Assembly (NCBI RefSeq): GCF_014066305.1
Contig: NW_023501042.1
Span: forward strand, 248,001 to 312,000
DNA: 64,000 bases
Source: Letharia columbiana
Lineage: Eukaryota; Ascomycota; Lecanoromycetes; Lecanorales; Parmeliaceae
Direction: 5' to 3'
How positions within the stretch are numbered: the first letter of the stretch is position 1; the number at the start of each line of letters is the position of its first letter. The notes under the pieces were generated by a model that saw only the letters and a list, made by a program, of their open reading frames with translations, ran no database searches and had not been told where the DNA came from. A program made the translations under genes and the position numbers. Below are positions 11,904 through 22,130 of the stretch, piece by piece.

Positions 11904-11940
<37 letters not shown>
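8501..11940. mobile_element. RIP-degraded repeat element, copy 2
   Basis: AT-rich, CpA-depleted copy in the same orientation as copy 1. 9438-11155 aligns with 5731-7465 at an offset of about 3.71 kb, with point differences mostly C/T and G/A. The 5' terminal repeat is at 8503-8590. The 3' portion after about 11155 still matches copy 1 loosely up to about 11300 and then degenerates into homopolymers. No open reading frame remains. It abuts the small secreted protein gene at 11949. Confidence 0.7.
11160..11940. other. Homopolymer smear, probable assembly artefact
   Basis: Long pure A, T and G runs (including about 20 consecutive G at 11871-11889 and repeated runs of more than 30 A) replace what should be the 3' part of the element. 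A loose copy of 7500-7600 is visible at 11190-11300 with bases smeared into homopolymers. The true sequence and length between 11160 and 11948 are therefore unknown, including the immediate upstream region of the next gene. Confidence 0.65.
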
Positions 11941-11943
<3 letters not shown>

Positions 11944-11948
11944 CAGAC

Positions 11949-12252
11949 ATGCAATTCTCCATCTTCGCCATCCTCGCCACCCTCGCCACCTTCGCTGCCG
12001 CCTCTCCCATCGCCGAGTCCAGCCCCGCTGGTGTCGCTCTCCGCCGTGCCATCAACAAGGCCTACTTCAGCGAGATCGAGCTGGCCGAAACCGGTGAGTC
12101 ATGATCCTTTCGCGCTATTGGCTTTCTCGATGTTAGTATGATCTGCTGATGCATATGGTACAAAAGACGTGGAGAAGTGCTGCTGCTGCGTGCCCCCAAA
12201 CGAGATCACCAACGTGGACTTCCTACACAGGTTGATTGCTGCCAGCGAGTAA
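11949..12252 (+). CDS. Small secreted cysteine-cluster protein, candidate effector
   Basis: Model: join(11949..12093, 12167..12252), 76 aa. The single 73-bp intron has donor GTGAGTC, a CTGAT branch site and acceptor AAAAG. The N-terminus is a clear signal peptide (MQFSIFAILATLATFAAA, then SP). The mature chain is about 57 residues: an Ala/Ser/Pro-rich start, an amphipathic segment with LRRAINKAYFSEIELAE, then DVEKCCCCVPPNEITN with four consecutive cysteines, and a LHRLIAASE tail. Third positions are strongly C-rich, unlike the island beside it. Size, signal peptide, cysteines and position at the edge of RIP-degraded repeats fit the usual profile of a fungal effector, but I recognise no homolog. 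Four adjacent cysteines are unusual: metal binding, two interchain disulphides or lipidation are possible. Its natural promoter may be displaced to 8288-8500. Confidence 0.8.
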
Positions 12253-13420
12253 GACGGGGCTGTACAGTGCCGAGAGGTGGGGAAGGAGGAACGAAGGCGC
12301 GGCGGAGAGGGAGAAGAGTAGCGTGGTCAGGTGGGGAGATAGTATGGTGGAATAATGTACTGAAGTGGACCAAGAGTCTTTGAAGATGTTTGCCACTTGC
12401 ACTCGCCCATACCGTGCTGCTTGTAGACGACATTGGTACAATTGTGCTACACTCTTAGCCAAAGACAGGAGATCCGTAGCTTGCACTCTTATCTGATCGC
12501 TGTATAGGACGCCTAGGGTGTGTACGATATCGAGCGTCGACGTGTGGTTCCGGTCCCCACGCCTTCTCCTTCCCGTGAGGAGCTGAGCCATGACTGCGTC
12601 ACAAGACTTATCGGATGGGGAGTCGGACTCGGCGATAGCGCCATCGAAAGCCTGATCGTAGTGCCAGGTCTCCAGAGGAGGGGAGGGGAGAAGATGCTTG
12701 AAGCGGCAAAAGGATCGTCTGAAGCAGGCCGAGCGCTCCGACCACCCGTTCGTTTTCTGCCAGACGCCCAATGGTCGAGTCATACGGAGTAGACGTCTTG
12801 GTATTGAGAATATCGCGCCCGCCTTTGGCACCGATGGCACCCCGCCTCAACCAAAAGCAAAGATGATCATATATGAGCGTTGACGAGACTCCTGGTACTT
12901 TTACTATCTAATACTTAAACAATTTCCAATATTCGCGTTTCTGCAGCTTGTATCAGTTTTCCGAATATCTCGACATTTGCCAAAGTTGTGACATCAAAAT
13001 TTCAACAAGAATTGAGTATCGCAATGCATAAACAAACCTCATTAAACATTCGAACGAAGCTGTTATGCGAATTTTGTACTATCTTTCTTTTGGATTAAGG
13101 GATTGAGGCGGGATGCCATAATGTAGATACTCAACGAGTTGCAGGCCTTGAATAAAATTGCCGCTGGTGCCGCTGAGAAGGCGTCAGTCTCTAGCAGCTA
13201 GTCCATATGTAGTATAGCCTCCTTGCTTGCTGGTAGGATAGACCCTGCCGAATCCTTCCATAAGAAGAGATCCATCGATCGTACATAAAAATCTAGCGAC
13301 CACAGTGCGAGCCGCAGCAAAAGTCGTTGTATACACTACTATACAGGATGGCTTAGTAGTGGGTGTTGTAATTGATCGGGTATAACACCGCGTAATTCTC
13401 CTACGCGACTTTTTCTCGCC
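12253..13420. other. Intergenic stretch, no supported gene
   Basis: Between the small secreted gene and the next promoter. A 205-codon minus frame spans 12223-12840, but it overlaps the secreted gene, lacks any recognisable domain and has no splice or promoter support. The first part is likely 3' UTR of the secreted gene; 12890-13100 is mildly AT-rich. Confidence 0.5.
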
Positions 13421-13430
13421 ATATATAATA
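13421..13430 (+). promoter_or_regulatory. TATA box of the two-module secreted protein gene
   Basis: ATATATAATA lies about 105 bp before the start codon at 13535 and is followed by a leader of CT- and CA-rich sequence (CATCTCAGTCAACCACTTCC). Position and context suit a core promoter. Confidence 0.5.
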
Positions 13431-13534
13431 CACAAGTGAGAACACGTCTCTGCCATCTCAGTCAACCACTTCCTTCTCGCAAAATCTCATTAGAGCTTAC
13501 CAGTCACTACGATTCTGGCTTTTCGGCTTCGAGC

Positions 13535-14730
13535 ATGTTCTCGCTCGCTCTGTCTCTCCGCGTATGCCCTGTGCTCTTTTGTCTAGGCCAGCCAAGTGCG
13601 CTGACGCCCCGTGCGCAAAGTGTTAATGCCGTGGATCTCATGAGCCTGTCTTCTCCAGCAAACGACGCATCTCCAGTGTCATCACCTGGTATTGTTCTGC
13701 CCGCTAAACCCGCAGACTTATCACTGGATCTAATCAGCGCCCCAAACTCTGCCGTAGATGGAAAAGCAACGCAGCTTACAGCGCTTCACATAAATTGTAA
13801 CAGTCGTCGCCCCAGTCCAAACGCCAACAGCTGTGAGCAGGCTTACAATGTTCTGCTCACATGGCTCAGGAGCCTTCCCAGGCTGATCCCGGAGAAGGCC
13901 CGAAAAGTGATACGTTCGAACGTCAGACAATGATTTGAAACTCTTGTAGGCCGAGGTTTTTGGGACGTTTCAGGCGCAATGGCATTCATCAGCTGTGAGT
14001 GACACAATGTACACCAAGCGTTCAGTGTTATTCAATCTCTCCTCAACTTTCCTAATATTGAACAGCTGATGGTCTTTGCATTTTTACCCTCTATCTCGAA
14101 GACATTGAGCCTGACGAGACGTCGGTTACTGAGCTTGCGTCAGCGGCGTCGACGCTGTTACGAACTTGTGTGGGGAGGACACCGAGCCTTGAGGGAGCAG
14201 TCACAGAGCTTGGTCAGTGATGTGTTCTCAATTTTTCATTACCGCGTGGTTGAGTCTCGCAGACTGGCGTTGTTTTTACTTTCGCCTAGGTCTTGACCAC
14301 CAGATCACTTTGGATGTGGAAGTCAATTCTGCTTACACACGGGCTGGTCTCCAATGCATGGATCCTCCACCTACCGGTCCGCCTGTCTCATCATGTCAAA
14401 GTCTTGAAGTTCTCTGCCCGCAAGCAGTCGGGATCAAAGCTTTGGAGAGCGAGACGCCGACGTAGATGTTACTCTTCCACGGAGTATATATGGTGGTCAG
14501 TCTTCCATTTTTCAGGTTGAGTATCATCCTGACAGCTTGCAACATTAGACGACGGCCGATGTGTGCTCAGCTTGTTCAATACTGGCGCTTCTGACTCGTG
14601 GGCAACATGGGAGCTGTACGTGGCCGCTACGACTCTGGAAGCGATCTGTGTAAGGCAAGGGGAAGTGGGGAAAGAGCACTCGTCTGGGTTGGTGGTTCTA
14701 TCCCCAAAATTCCGAGAGTCGTTGCTTTGA
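13535..14730 (+). CDS. Secreted protein with two related cysteine modules
   Basis: Model: join(13535..13832, 13950..13994, 14066..14212, 14290..14394, 14466..14495, 14549..14730), 268 aa; all introns are GT-AG and phases agree. The N-terminus is a likely signal peptide (MFSLALSLRVCPVLFCLG). A Ser/Pro-rich spacer follows. Two modules then share one pattern: SSDGLCIFTL...LASAASTLLRTCVG, and GDDGRCVLSL...LYVAATTLEAICVR. Each is introduced by a WDV/VTLP-type strand and closed by a G-L-hydrophobic strand, with introns at matching places. Each module has one Cys pair; further cysteines lie between them (LQCMDPPP). I recall similar DG-x-C...W/A...C-V proteins as common uncharacterised secreted proteins of plant-associated fungi; function is unknown. 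The second intron (117 bp) and the fifth intron region (14395-14465) are the weakest points: without them a stop and a frame break appear. Confidence 0.6.
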
Positions 14731-15519
14731 CTCATTTTGTTTGCGCCTAGGTCAAGAACACAATCTTTATATCACACTGAGCGATGCAGCTCAGCCGAAT
14801 CTTGGCTCAAGTAAACTCCTCCAGCCTCGATGTCAGCTGAATTATCCCTCGGATTCTCGACGAAAGATTCGCGAGTTAATAAATGTAAATCAAGGCTACA
14901 GAGAGAGTCATGCAAGTGACTTACCAACAAAAACATGTTGCAGTAGCGCTCGTCTCTTTGCACTTTCCAGTCCATGTGCATCATCGAAATGCCGTGCTTG
15001 CTTTTGATCTGGCTAAAGACAAATTGCGCAATCCAGCTTCTCTTTCATATCATCTTCTTCAATTGAAAAAGAGCGCAACAGGCACCAAACGGGGGTGCCA
15101 TCTTCTCAATGCCAAGAATTGTAAAGCTTCTTCTTGCACGAGCTAAATCTTCGTATCCTAGAAGTAAGGCAGGCTGTCAAAGTAGCAGTCTGAGGAGCTG
15201 GAACCCTCTTACTTTCCCGTCAACATTGGTCCTCAGCCCGGAACACAATGTCGTTTATGATCAGAACTGCTCCAGGAAGAACATAAAACAGCATACAGGC
15301 CTCTTTGTTGATGCTGTGCTTGTTGAGATTTTGAGAATTATACCGTTTCGGAGGCCAACCGTTCTTAGCACCTTGCCAGAAGTACATATTTCCAAGACCA
15401 GGCGACCTGCACACCCCGCAATTTGGCCGTTTGCAACAAGGACGGTATGTTTGAATTCGGGACAAGTGCAACGGGTATTACCATGCTAAGTCGCGTCCTC
15501 CCTACACTAAATCTAGTAT
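14731..15519. other. Intergenic between the secreted protein and gyp1 3' end
   Basis: Convergent 3' regions. Frames at 14741-15007 and 15109-15489 on plus are open but lack recognisable domains, and they start with no credible promoter. I see nothing else to annotate. Confidence 0.45.
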
Positions 15520-17270
15520 CTATGTGACGCCACTCGAATTTCTCAAATGGGCACTCGAGCCTCGGAATAAGCTCTGCCATATAAACGCCTCGCTGAGCAG
15601 CAACTCGATATCTTTCTCGGTCCAGTCTCGGGTCGGCAAAGCTTGCAAGAACATCATGGTCTCCTATCATGCCTGTCAGCTTCGATTCTGAACAGACCAT
15701 GCTCTGGAGAGCAACTCAACGAACCTGGAAATCCATCTTCACAAGCTGCTCAGACCATTTCACCAAAAAAGCCGCACATACATATAGATGGAAATCCGAA
15801 AATCCTTGCTCTTCAGCCATATAGGTGTCCCACATTCGGATAGTGTTTCTCACAGACACCTCGCGCATTAGTAGACAGTTCATCCATCGAAAGCTAAACT
15901 GCATGAATTCCACGCCCTCGCTCTCAAGGTGCTTCGCTAGGCCTGCATCAATGCGTGTGGTCAAGTCGCGAAGTGCGTTGACCTGCCGCACGATCCCTGG
16001 CTGAGCGTATATGTAGTTATCTTGTATACCGTCGAGCAATTTGGTAAGGCACCAGAAAGAATCCGCCTCCACGGCGTCTAAGACCGGCTTCGGAAGCTGC
16101 CCGGGATCCATGCCGCTTTCAACATTATTGTCAGTAATGTAGCTGCCAAGAAAGACCTGCCAGAAGGGTGTGACGAGGTCATTGATCCCTTGCACGTAGC
16201 CGCTGGCTGGATGGCGGATTGCCCAGACGTAGAGGATGCGTTCGAGAGAGCGCTGGGTTGCTTCGTAGCTGTAGAGTTGTAGATGAGGGCTTGTTCGGGG
16301 TACGTCTATTGAGATTTGATGCCACAACGCTTCGTCGAGACCGCGAATCCGCGCTTGACTAGTCGTAGAAGTCCGCCCATTGGATGCATTGGGCGCGCTA
16401 CCACCTCGTTCGAAAGCCTGCCGCACGCCGTCCAGGTAGGCCTTTCGCTTGCGCTCAAGGGTTGCAACACGCCGTTCACTGCTTGTTGGAAGGTAACCGA
16501 GAAGAAGCTGCCATGACATGGCGCGCACCTCTTCGGGTATGCCAGACCAAGACGAGTCTCGAAGATCGGAGAGTGGGATGGAGCTTGCTTGAAGGATCCG
16601 CTTGAACTTGTTGATACGAGATATTCGGGTAGAGTGGGCTTCCGCTTCTTTGGGAGTTGCATTTTGAGGAAGCGGAGGGTGATTGATCAGGTGGAGAGAG
16701 TTTGCAGGATCTGTGGACAAGAATTCAGTACTTCCCTAAATTCACGATCAAGGAAGACGAACCGCGTAGGATGTCTTTGTATTGGGGCCTCAATATCTTT
16801 CCTTCGTTTTGCTTTGCTGTAGGATAGATAGGAGCCCCTCGTTCTTCAGCAATGTCCGAGCTGTTTGCTCTTGCTCGTCCAGGTAGCCGCTCAGGTGTCA
16901 GCATCGAGTTCATGCCATTGCTACCCTTGCCAGAGCCTCCGCCAGGATCATTGGTCTTCTTATTGGGTATCCTTTTCTTTGCTTCTCTCCGCATACTCGA
17001 TATACTTGGCAATCCAAATTCATCCTCGTCTGCATTGTCATTGTAGAAGTAGCGTTCAACATCATCTTCATCTTCGTCATAGTCCTCATGACCCGCGCTC
17101 CAGTCACTGTTGGTCTGTGACAGGAGTTGAGGATAAGTGGGTCGTTTTGGGGGCGAAGAAAGAGCAGAGTTGGATCTTGGAGGCGGAGTCGACGTATTAC
17201 GAGTGTTGCCCCTGGACAGAGACGGAGGTGTGTGGGGTCTCGAATTCGAAGGCGTTAGGGATCTCCACAA
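15520..17270 (-). CDS. gyp1: TBC-domain Rab GTPase-activating protein, Gyp1 type
   Basis: Model: complement(15520..15663, 15725..16710, 16763..17270), 545 aa. The N-terminal third is disordered, Ser/Pro-rich with an acidic patch (DYDEDEDDVERYFYND). The TBC domain starts near SSIPLSDLRDSSWSGIPEE and carries both catalytic fingers: the arginine finger ISIDVPR (IxxDxxR) and the glutamine finger YVQGIND. It continues through FMQFSFRWMNCLLMRE and RMWDTYMAEE. The last exon gives the typical Gyp1 end, DFQETMMFLQALPTRDW...DIELLLSEAFIWQSLF. Known Gyp1/TBC1D22 proteins stimulate GTP hydrolysis by Ypt1/Rab1 at the Golgi. Both introns begin GTTCGT. Length matches the family. It is divergent from hrp1 with a 908-bp shared upstream region. 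Confidence 0.95.
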
Positions 17271-18178
17271 GTGTCAGTACAAGGCTGGAATGTTTGTAAA
17301 ATGCAGCTCACAAGGAATCAAACTTTAGAATATCCGTATGCGAATATGATGCACCAACGACCATATTGGGATCCGCAGCCTTTGAGGATACATTCCTAGG
17401 ATTGCTTGGTCTGTTACGCCAAAAGGGAGAGGTGCTTTTGCTGAAGATGGTCAGCTGGCGCCTGTGCTGATGTTGTAACGCCCATGGAGTACATACTCGC
17501 TAGAATCTACTGGCCGGTATATGACTTAGCACACACTGCCGCGGTACATACGAGAGGACTCAAAATCTCCGAGACGTAAAAGTAGAGTACGAACCGACCT
17601 GAACCATTTCCTGCAACATTGCATGCTTCGTCAGGCAAGGTCTCACAATGGAGCACCCTTGGGGTGGACACATACCTGGTTAGGGGGCTTTCTGGAACCC
17701 ATACTGTATGTTATAAGTCCAGCAATCACTGATAAGGAGTGTATCAAGCCCAAACCCGCTGCGGCACGCAGGACAGCTCTGTCCTGCGAATGGCTCTCTA
17801 AGTGAAGATGACACAAGGGGTCTAAAAGCGGCTAGCGGCTGTGGGACTAGCCGCGGGCCAAAGTCATTACCAACTTGTCTTCCAGCTCCGACCTCACTTC
17901 TTTCCCCCATCAACTCTCAAAACCCGTATCTCTCATACGTGTCATACTTCTCTTTCTTCCTCATGCATCGTGCCTTCAACGCATAACTTATTCTCTCTCT
18001 CACTTTCAGGTTTGAGTGACCCTTTGTCCTTTATTCTCATCACTGCTCGTCATTGCCGGAACCACAGTAAGACTGCTGGTTGTTTTGGGGACTACAAGCT
18101 CCGCATCTGAGACGGGCTGCCTCAGGGGCTTCCTGCTATCACCAAACAAAAAAATCTACACTTCCACTAACTTTTAAC
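17271..18178. promoter_or_regulatory. Divergent gyp1/hrp1 upstream region
   Basis: 908 bp between two start codons on opposite strands. No coding frame is convincing. A CT-rich tract (CTCTCTCTCACTTTCAGG near 17993-18010) and TTTTAACATGACC at the hrp1 start suit a fungal promoter and leader; the CAG may also be a 5'-UTR intron acceptor. No TATA box is obvious. Confidence 0.45.
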
Positions 18179-21100
18179 ATGACCGAGCCTGAGGAGCTCG
18201 ACGAGGATCTCTTCGCAGATCTGTGAGTCAAACCATCACAATGTTGCGCTAACACTTGGGCCCACCCGATAAATGTGCCATTATGTCAGAATACTGACAT
18301 CTTTTTCATAGCTACGACGCAGATGATGCAGCAGCAAAGCCCGAAGCCTTGGTACAAGACATCCAGCCTGAACCCATACAAGCTTCAGCTCCAAGCGATA
18401 CTGGTGCATTCACGAGCGACGCGAATCCAGAGCCGAAAGATGAAGAATCAGGAAGCGCACCTATAAAGGATGAGCCAATGTATGGAAACGGCCACAATGG
18501 CGATACCGGGCCATCATGGAACGCCGGGCAGGCAAACGGAGGAAACGCACACCAGTACAATGATGCAGCGATGGAGCAGGAGCCAGCACCGATTGGTATC
18601 AAAGAGGATGGGTAAGTTCCAGGATCATATTCTACTTTCAGCTTTTTTTACTGCTTTTCAACTTGCGTTTAGGCAGTATGCCTTTGCCTTTGACTTTGTG
18701 TCCGTGCTTCCCGCGGTTGCAAATGTTATGAGTCTTGAATACAAATCATCGTGAGACTGCCAGCCATAAGATGCCGTATCCCCCCGTGGACAGACCCCCC
18801 AGGGAATAAAGTCGAGCAAGGAGAATAAGCGAGGAAGACGTCATCGGTCAAGGCCGTGGCTAGACCTCCAAGACCAAAGCTCCTACATGATCGAACGAGG
18901 GCTTTTGCCTCCACGGTCTGTTGAGTCTTTTGTTGATGGTTGGAAAATGATGGAAGGCTAGGGGTCGGGGCAGTATCTGAAGCATTGCTTGGACGGTCTG
19001 CAGCATGAGTAGTATGGTTCAGAAACTGATGGCCTGCGTCTTGGAGAATATGTGGCTCTACCTAACCGCCAAGAGGAGTTCTTTATGAATTGGGCAGATA
19101 GAGCGGGACAAGTGGATCAGTATGCCCACTGCGCGACACCCGGACTACCTCGTGACCTCATAATAGTACCACTACTGCTGCTACATAGCTTATTGTCGAT
19201 ACTATCTTCATAGAGCAGGCTAGGATGCAGACCCCATGTCTTGCCATGCCTAGCTTCAGCGAAGTATAGTGGCCGCGTACCGGTACCTAGCATACGACTC
19301 TATAGCAAAAGACGAATCATCCACGTGTACATTGATCCGTCCGTGTACTCAGTGGTGCACGGCATGCTGCCTGTCATCATTCCCACCTCTATGTCAAAAA
19401 CCGAAAGTGTGCTTGATGACAAAGGGTTCACCATCTCCTGGCACGCATACGCATACTCACATCAAATAACACACTCCAACTCTGAAGAAGGTCTCCCAGA
19501 ACGTCTCAACCCACTCCTGGGGGCTGTTACGACAAATAATCATCGGCACCGGCTGGACTACATTCTGGAAACCTGGACACCGGCTTAGGCTCACTTGAAT
19601 TTCTTATCTATCATGCCGGTTCTGCCTTTCGATTTCTTGTATTTACTGTTTGCATGTTTACTTTTTCGTTGATGTTCGCTGCTAATTTTTGCGTCTGTCA
19701 TGTAGAAAAATGTTCATTGGTGGATTGAATTGGGAAACTACCGACCGTACGTACATTCAGCCCTAACAATCCTATGTCTTTGGAACCCCTTCTCATTGAC
19801 CACCACTGCCTTAGAATCTTTGAAGGAATACTTCTCAACCTTCGGCGAAGTGCAAGAATGCACCGTTATGCGCGATGGCGCCAGTGGCCGGTCACGTGGA
19901 TTTGGCTTCCTCACCTTCAAGGACCCCAAGACCGTCAATGTAGTGATGGTAAAGGAACACTACTTGGATGGCAAGATTGTAAGACCCGATATATCTATTT
20001 CCACCAAAACCCCCATAAGGCTCCTTTCCCCCCATTCCAGAACCAAAAGCTCACTGTCTTCCAAGATCGACCCCAAGCGGGCTATTCCTCGTGATGAACA
20101 AGAACGCACCAGCAAGATCTTTGTTGGAGGCGTCAGCCAGGACGCAAATGAACACGTCTTCAAGGATTACTTCGCCCAGTTCGGACGGGTCGTTGATGCC
20201 ACTCTCATGATGGACAAGGACACTGGCCGTCCTCGAGGTTTCGGCTTCGTCACTTTCGACAGCGAAGCCGCCGTCGACGCCACTCTAGCAGGCGATCTCC
20301 AAATCCTCGGCAAGCCCATCGAAGTCAAGAAAGCGCAACCTCGAGGCAACATGCGCGAAGAAGAAGAACCCCCAGGCCGACGTGGTGGACGCGGTGGTGG
20401 CCGTGGAGGCAAAGACTTCCGAGACAATGACCGTGGCTTCGACAACAATTCTAACCAAAATCAAGGCACCCAGAATCAGCAAGGTGGACAGAGTATGATG
20501 GGCGGCATGACGCCCCAAATGATGGCGCAGTACTGGCAAAAGATGCAACAGTACTTCACCACCATGCAGCAACAAATGGCTTCCGCCGCCGTCATGCAAA
20601 ACGGAGGCATGGGAGGTATGGGCGCCATGAATCCAGCTATGATGCAGCAAATGCAACAAATGCAGCAAATGAAAGCCCTGCAACAGATGCAACAAGCTCA
20701 GATGGGCCGACAACAAGGCTCCCAATCCCCACTCCCGCAAAGTCCAGGCGCGCAAGGCGGCATGCAAGGCATGAACCCAGCCATGCTGCAACAAATGCAA
20801 CAAATGCAGCAGATGCAAATGCAACAAGCCCAACTTCAAGCCCAGCAAGGCGGGGAGGAGGAGGAGGAGGAGGAGGAGGAGGCAACTTCAACGGAGGCGG
20901 TGGTCCTATGGGCGCTAGTCCTGGCCCTGGCTTTGGCCCCGGAGGAGGAGGACCTAGACGTGGCACACCAGGCTACAACGCGCAAGACCAACTCGCCTTC
21001 GAGCAGCAGAAGTACGAACAGCAGCAAGCGCGCCGCGCCGCACAGGAAGCGCAGCAGATGCAATCATACCAGCAAGGTGGCCCTACGTCTTGGGAGGGTA

Positions 21101-21318
21101 TGTACGATGATGTCCCGCAGCCGGGTGGAAGAGGTGGTGGGGGTGGAGGTAGGGGTGGGAACAGAGGCAGTGCAGGACCGCCGGCCGGAGCCCCGAGTGC
21201 GCCTGCGAATGCACCGACGGGCCCAAAGAATGCGGGCAAGCCCGGGGCGAACTATAGGGGTGGCCATGGAGGGAGGGGGGGACACAGGGGGTTCCATCCT
21301 TACAATAGGAATGGCTGA
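18179..21318 (+). CDS. hrp1: hnRNP-type RNA-binding protein Hrp1/Nab4 (one-base frame slip)
   Basis: Model: join(18179..18222, 18312..18611, 19706..19746, 19815..19978, 20066..21318), about 600 aa. The acidic N-terminus (MTEPEELDEDLFADLYDADD) leads to RRM1, with MFIGGLNW (RNP2) and RGFGFLTF (RNP1), and RRM2, with KIFVGGVS and RGFGFVTF, linked by DPKRAIPRDEQERTSK. An RGG stretch, a Gln/Met-rich tract and a Gly-rich tail with SWEGMYDDVP follow. Hrp1 binds the UA-rich efficiency element of pre-mRNA 3' ends as part of cleavage factor I and shuttles with mRNA. The sum of exons is one base short: the frame slips at GGCGGGGAGGAGG (about 20851-20857), where one more G restores a Gly-rich tail ending RGFHPYNRNG at 21318. 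As assembled, the frame would run on to 21367 with a non-family tail. Intron 2 is 1,094 bp. The 87-bp intron before exon 5 has no stop in frame. Confidence 0.9.
18612..19705 (+). other. Unusually long intron 2 of hrp1
   Basis: 1,094 bp between donor GG/GTAAGTT and acceptor TGTAG, separating the acidic N-terminal exon from RRM1. The other introns in this window are mostly 45-120 bp. The exons on both sides are securely hrp1 and in phase. A 115-codon plus frame (19241-19588) inside it has no recognisable features. It could hold a non-coding RNA, an alternative first exon for a shorter hrp1, or simply spacer. Confidence 0.7.
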
Positions 21319-21579
21319 ACGGGTGGCTTTATGGGCGGGAGTGCTGATTGGCAGACCTCCTTCGTAATCGTTGACCAACCCCGGAGATCTCTACATTCCA
21401 ACTTACATCCGAGGCTTTCCCTTCAAGCTGCATCCCTTCGACTTCACTTCTTGCCGCAGGAGATTTACGTGCGATCCCAATTGGCGTTGGAGGGGGAAGA
21501 AGGAACGAATTATCGGAAAATCGTTATTGGGAAGTGCTGTTGATGCACTTCCATCGTGTACATTAGATTAGGTGCAGGA

Positions 21580-21603
21580 TCAATCAATCAATCAATCAAT
21601 CAT
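21580..21603. repeat. (ATCA)n microsatellite
   Basis: About six tandem ATCA tetramers directly downstream of hrp1. Confidence 0.9.
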
Positions 21604-21749
21604 CAATTCTTTTCAGATAATATCTTGATGCCCATTGTGAAATACGAAACTCGCATGTGATAATGATGACAGGCGAGGAATGCAGCCTCATAACTTCTTC
21701 TACTGCCAACTTCCCTAGACAAAGGCCATTCCATCGACGAATGGTAGTT

Positions 21750-21769
21750 TAGATAGATAGATAGATAGA
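21750..21769. repeat. (GATA)n microsatellite
   Basis: Four to five GATA tetramers (TAGATAGATAGATAGATAGA) in the hrp1/prp6 intergenic region. Confidence 0.9.
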
Positions 21770-22130
21770 AGTCCGATACTGCATTCTTACGGTTATTCAG
21801 AGTTGCCAAGGACCAGGCATTGCGTTTATGAAGCGCCCTTCCGTATTCTTTAGCATCTAGACGGAGCACGACAGCACGGTCCGAAGCCTCTGACATCTGA
21901 GCATGGCATAGGCAGATAAGGTGCGCGAAGGGAAAGGTGACGGTCGAGGGTGGTGAGGATCGCTACAGTATCGTCAACAGCGGCACCACCGAGGAAGATT
22001 TTTAATTGTTTACTGTTAGAGAGTACTGAAGCAACTGCAGTCGTGGACGATGCTTCGTTTCCGAAACGTGTCCAAAATCGTATGATTAGACTACGGATTT
22101 CTCTGCTGGGCTAGCTTGCCTGTCGTAGAT

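Larger units (their letters stand above)
21319..22130. other. Convergent 3' region hrp1/prp6 with microsatellites
   Basis: Contains the hrp1 and prp6 3' ends and two simple repeats: (ATCA)n at 21580-21603 and (GATA)n at 21750-21769. No gene is supported. Confidence 0.5.

Noticed and set aside
12223..12840. 205-codon minus frame overlapping the small secreted gene
   Set aside because: It has no domain, signal or splice support and runs antisense through the end of a better-supported gene; GC-rich local composition explains an open antisense frame.
13833..14465. Initial reading of the two-module secreted gene as a pseudogene because of a TGA at 13931 and a frame break at 14460
   Set aside because: Both are removed by GT-AG introns (13833-13949 and 14395-14465) that keep phase, and the total is a multiple of three; a functional model is simpler, though unproven.
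19241..19588. 115-codon frame inside hrp1 intron 2
   Set aside because: No recognisable features and no exon signals; more likely chance within a long intron.
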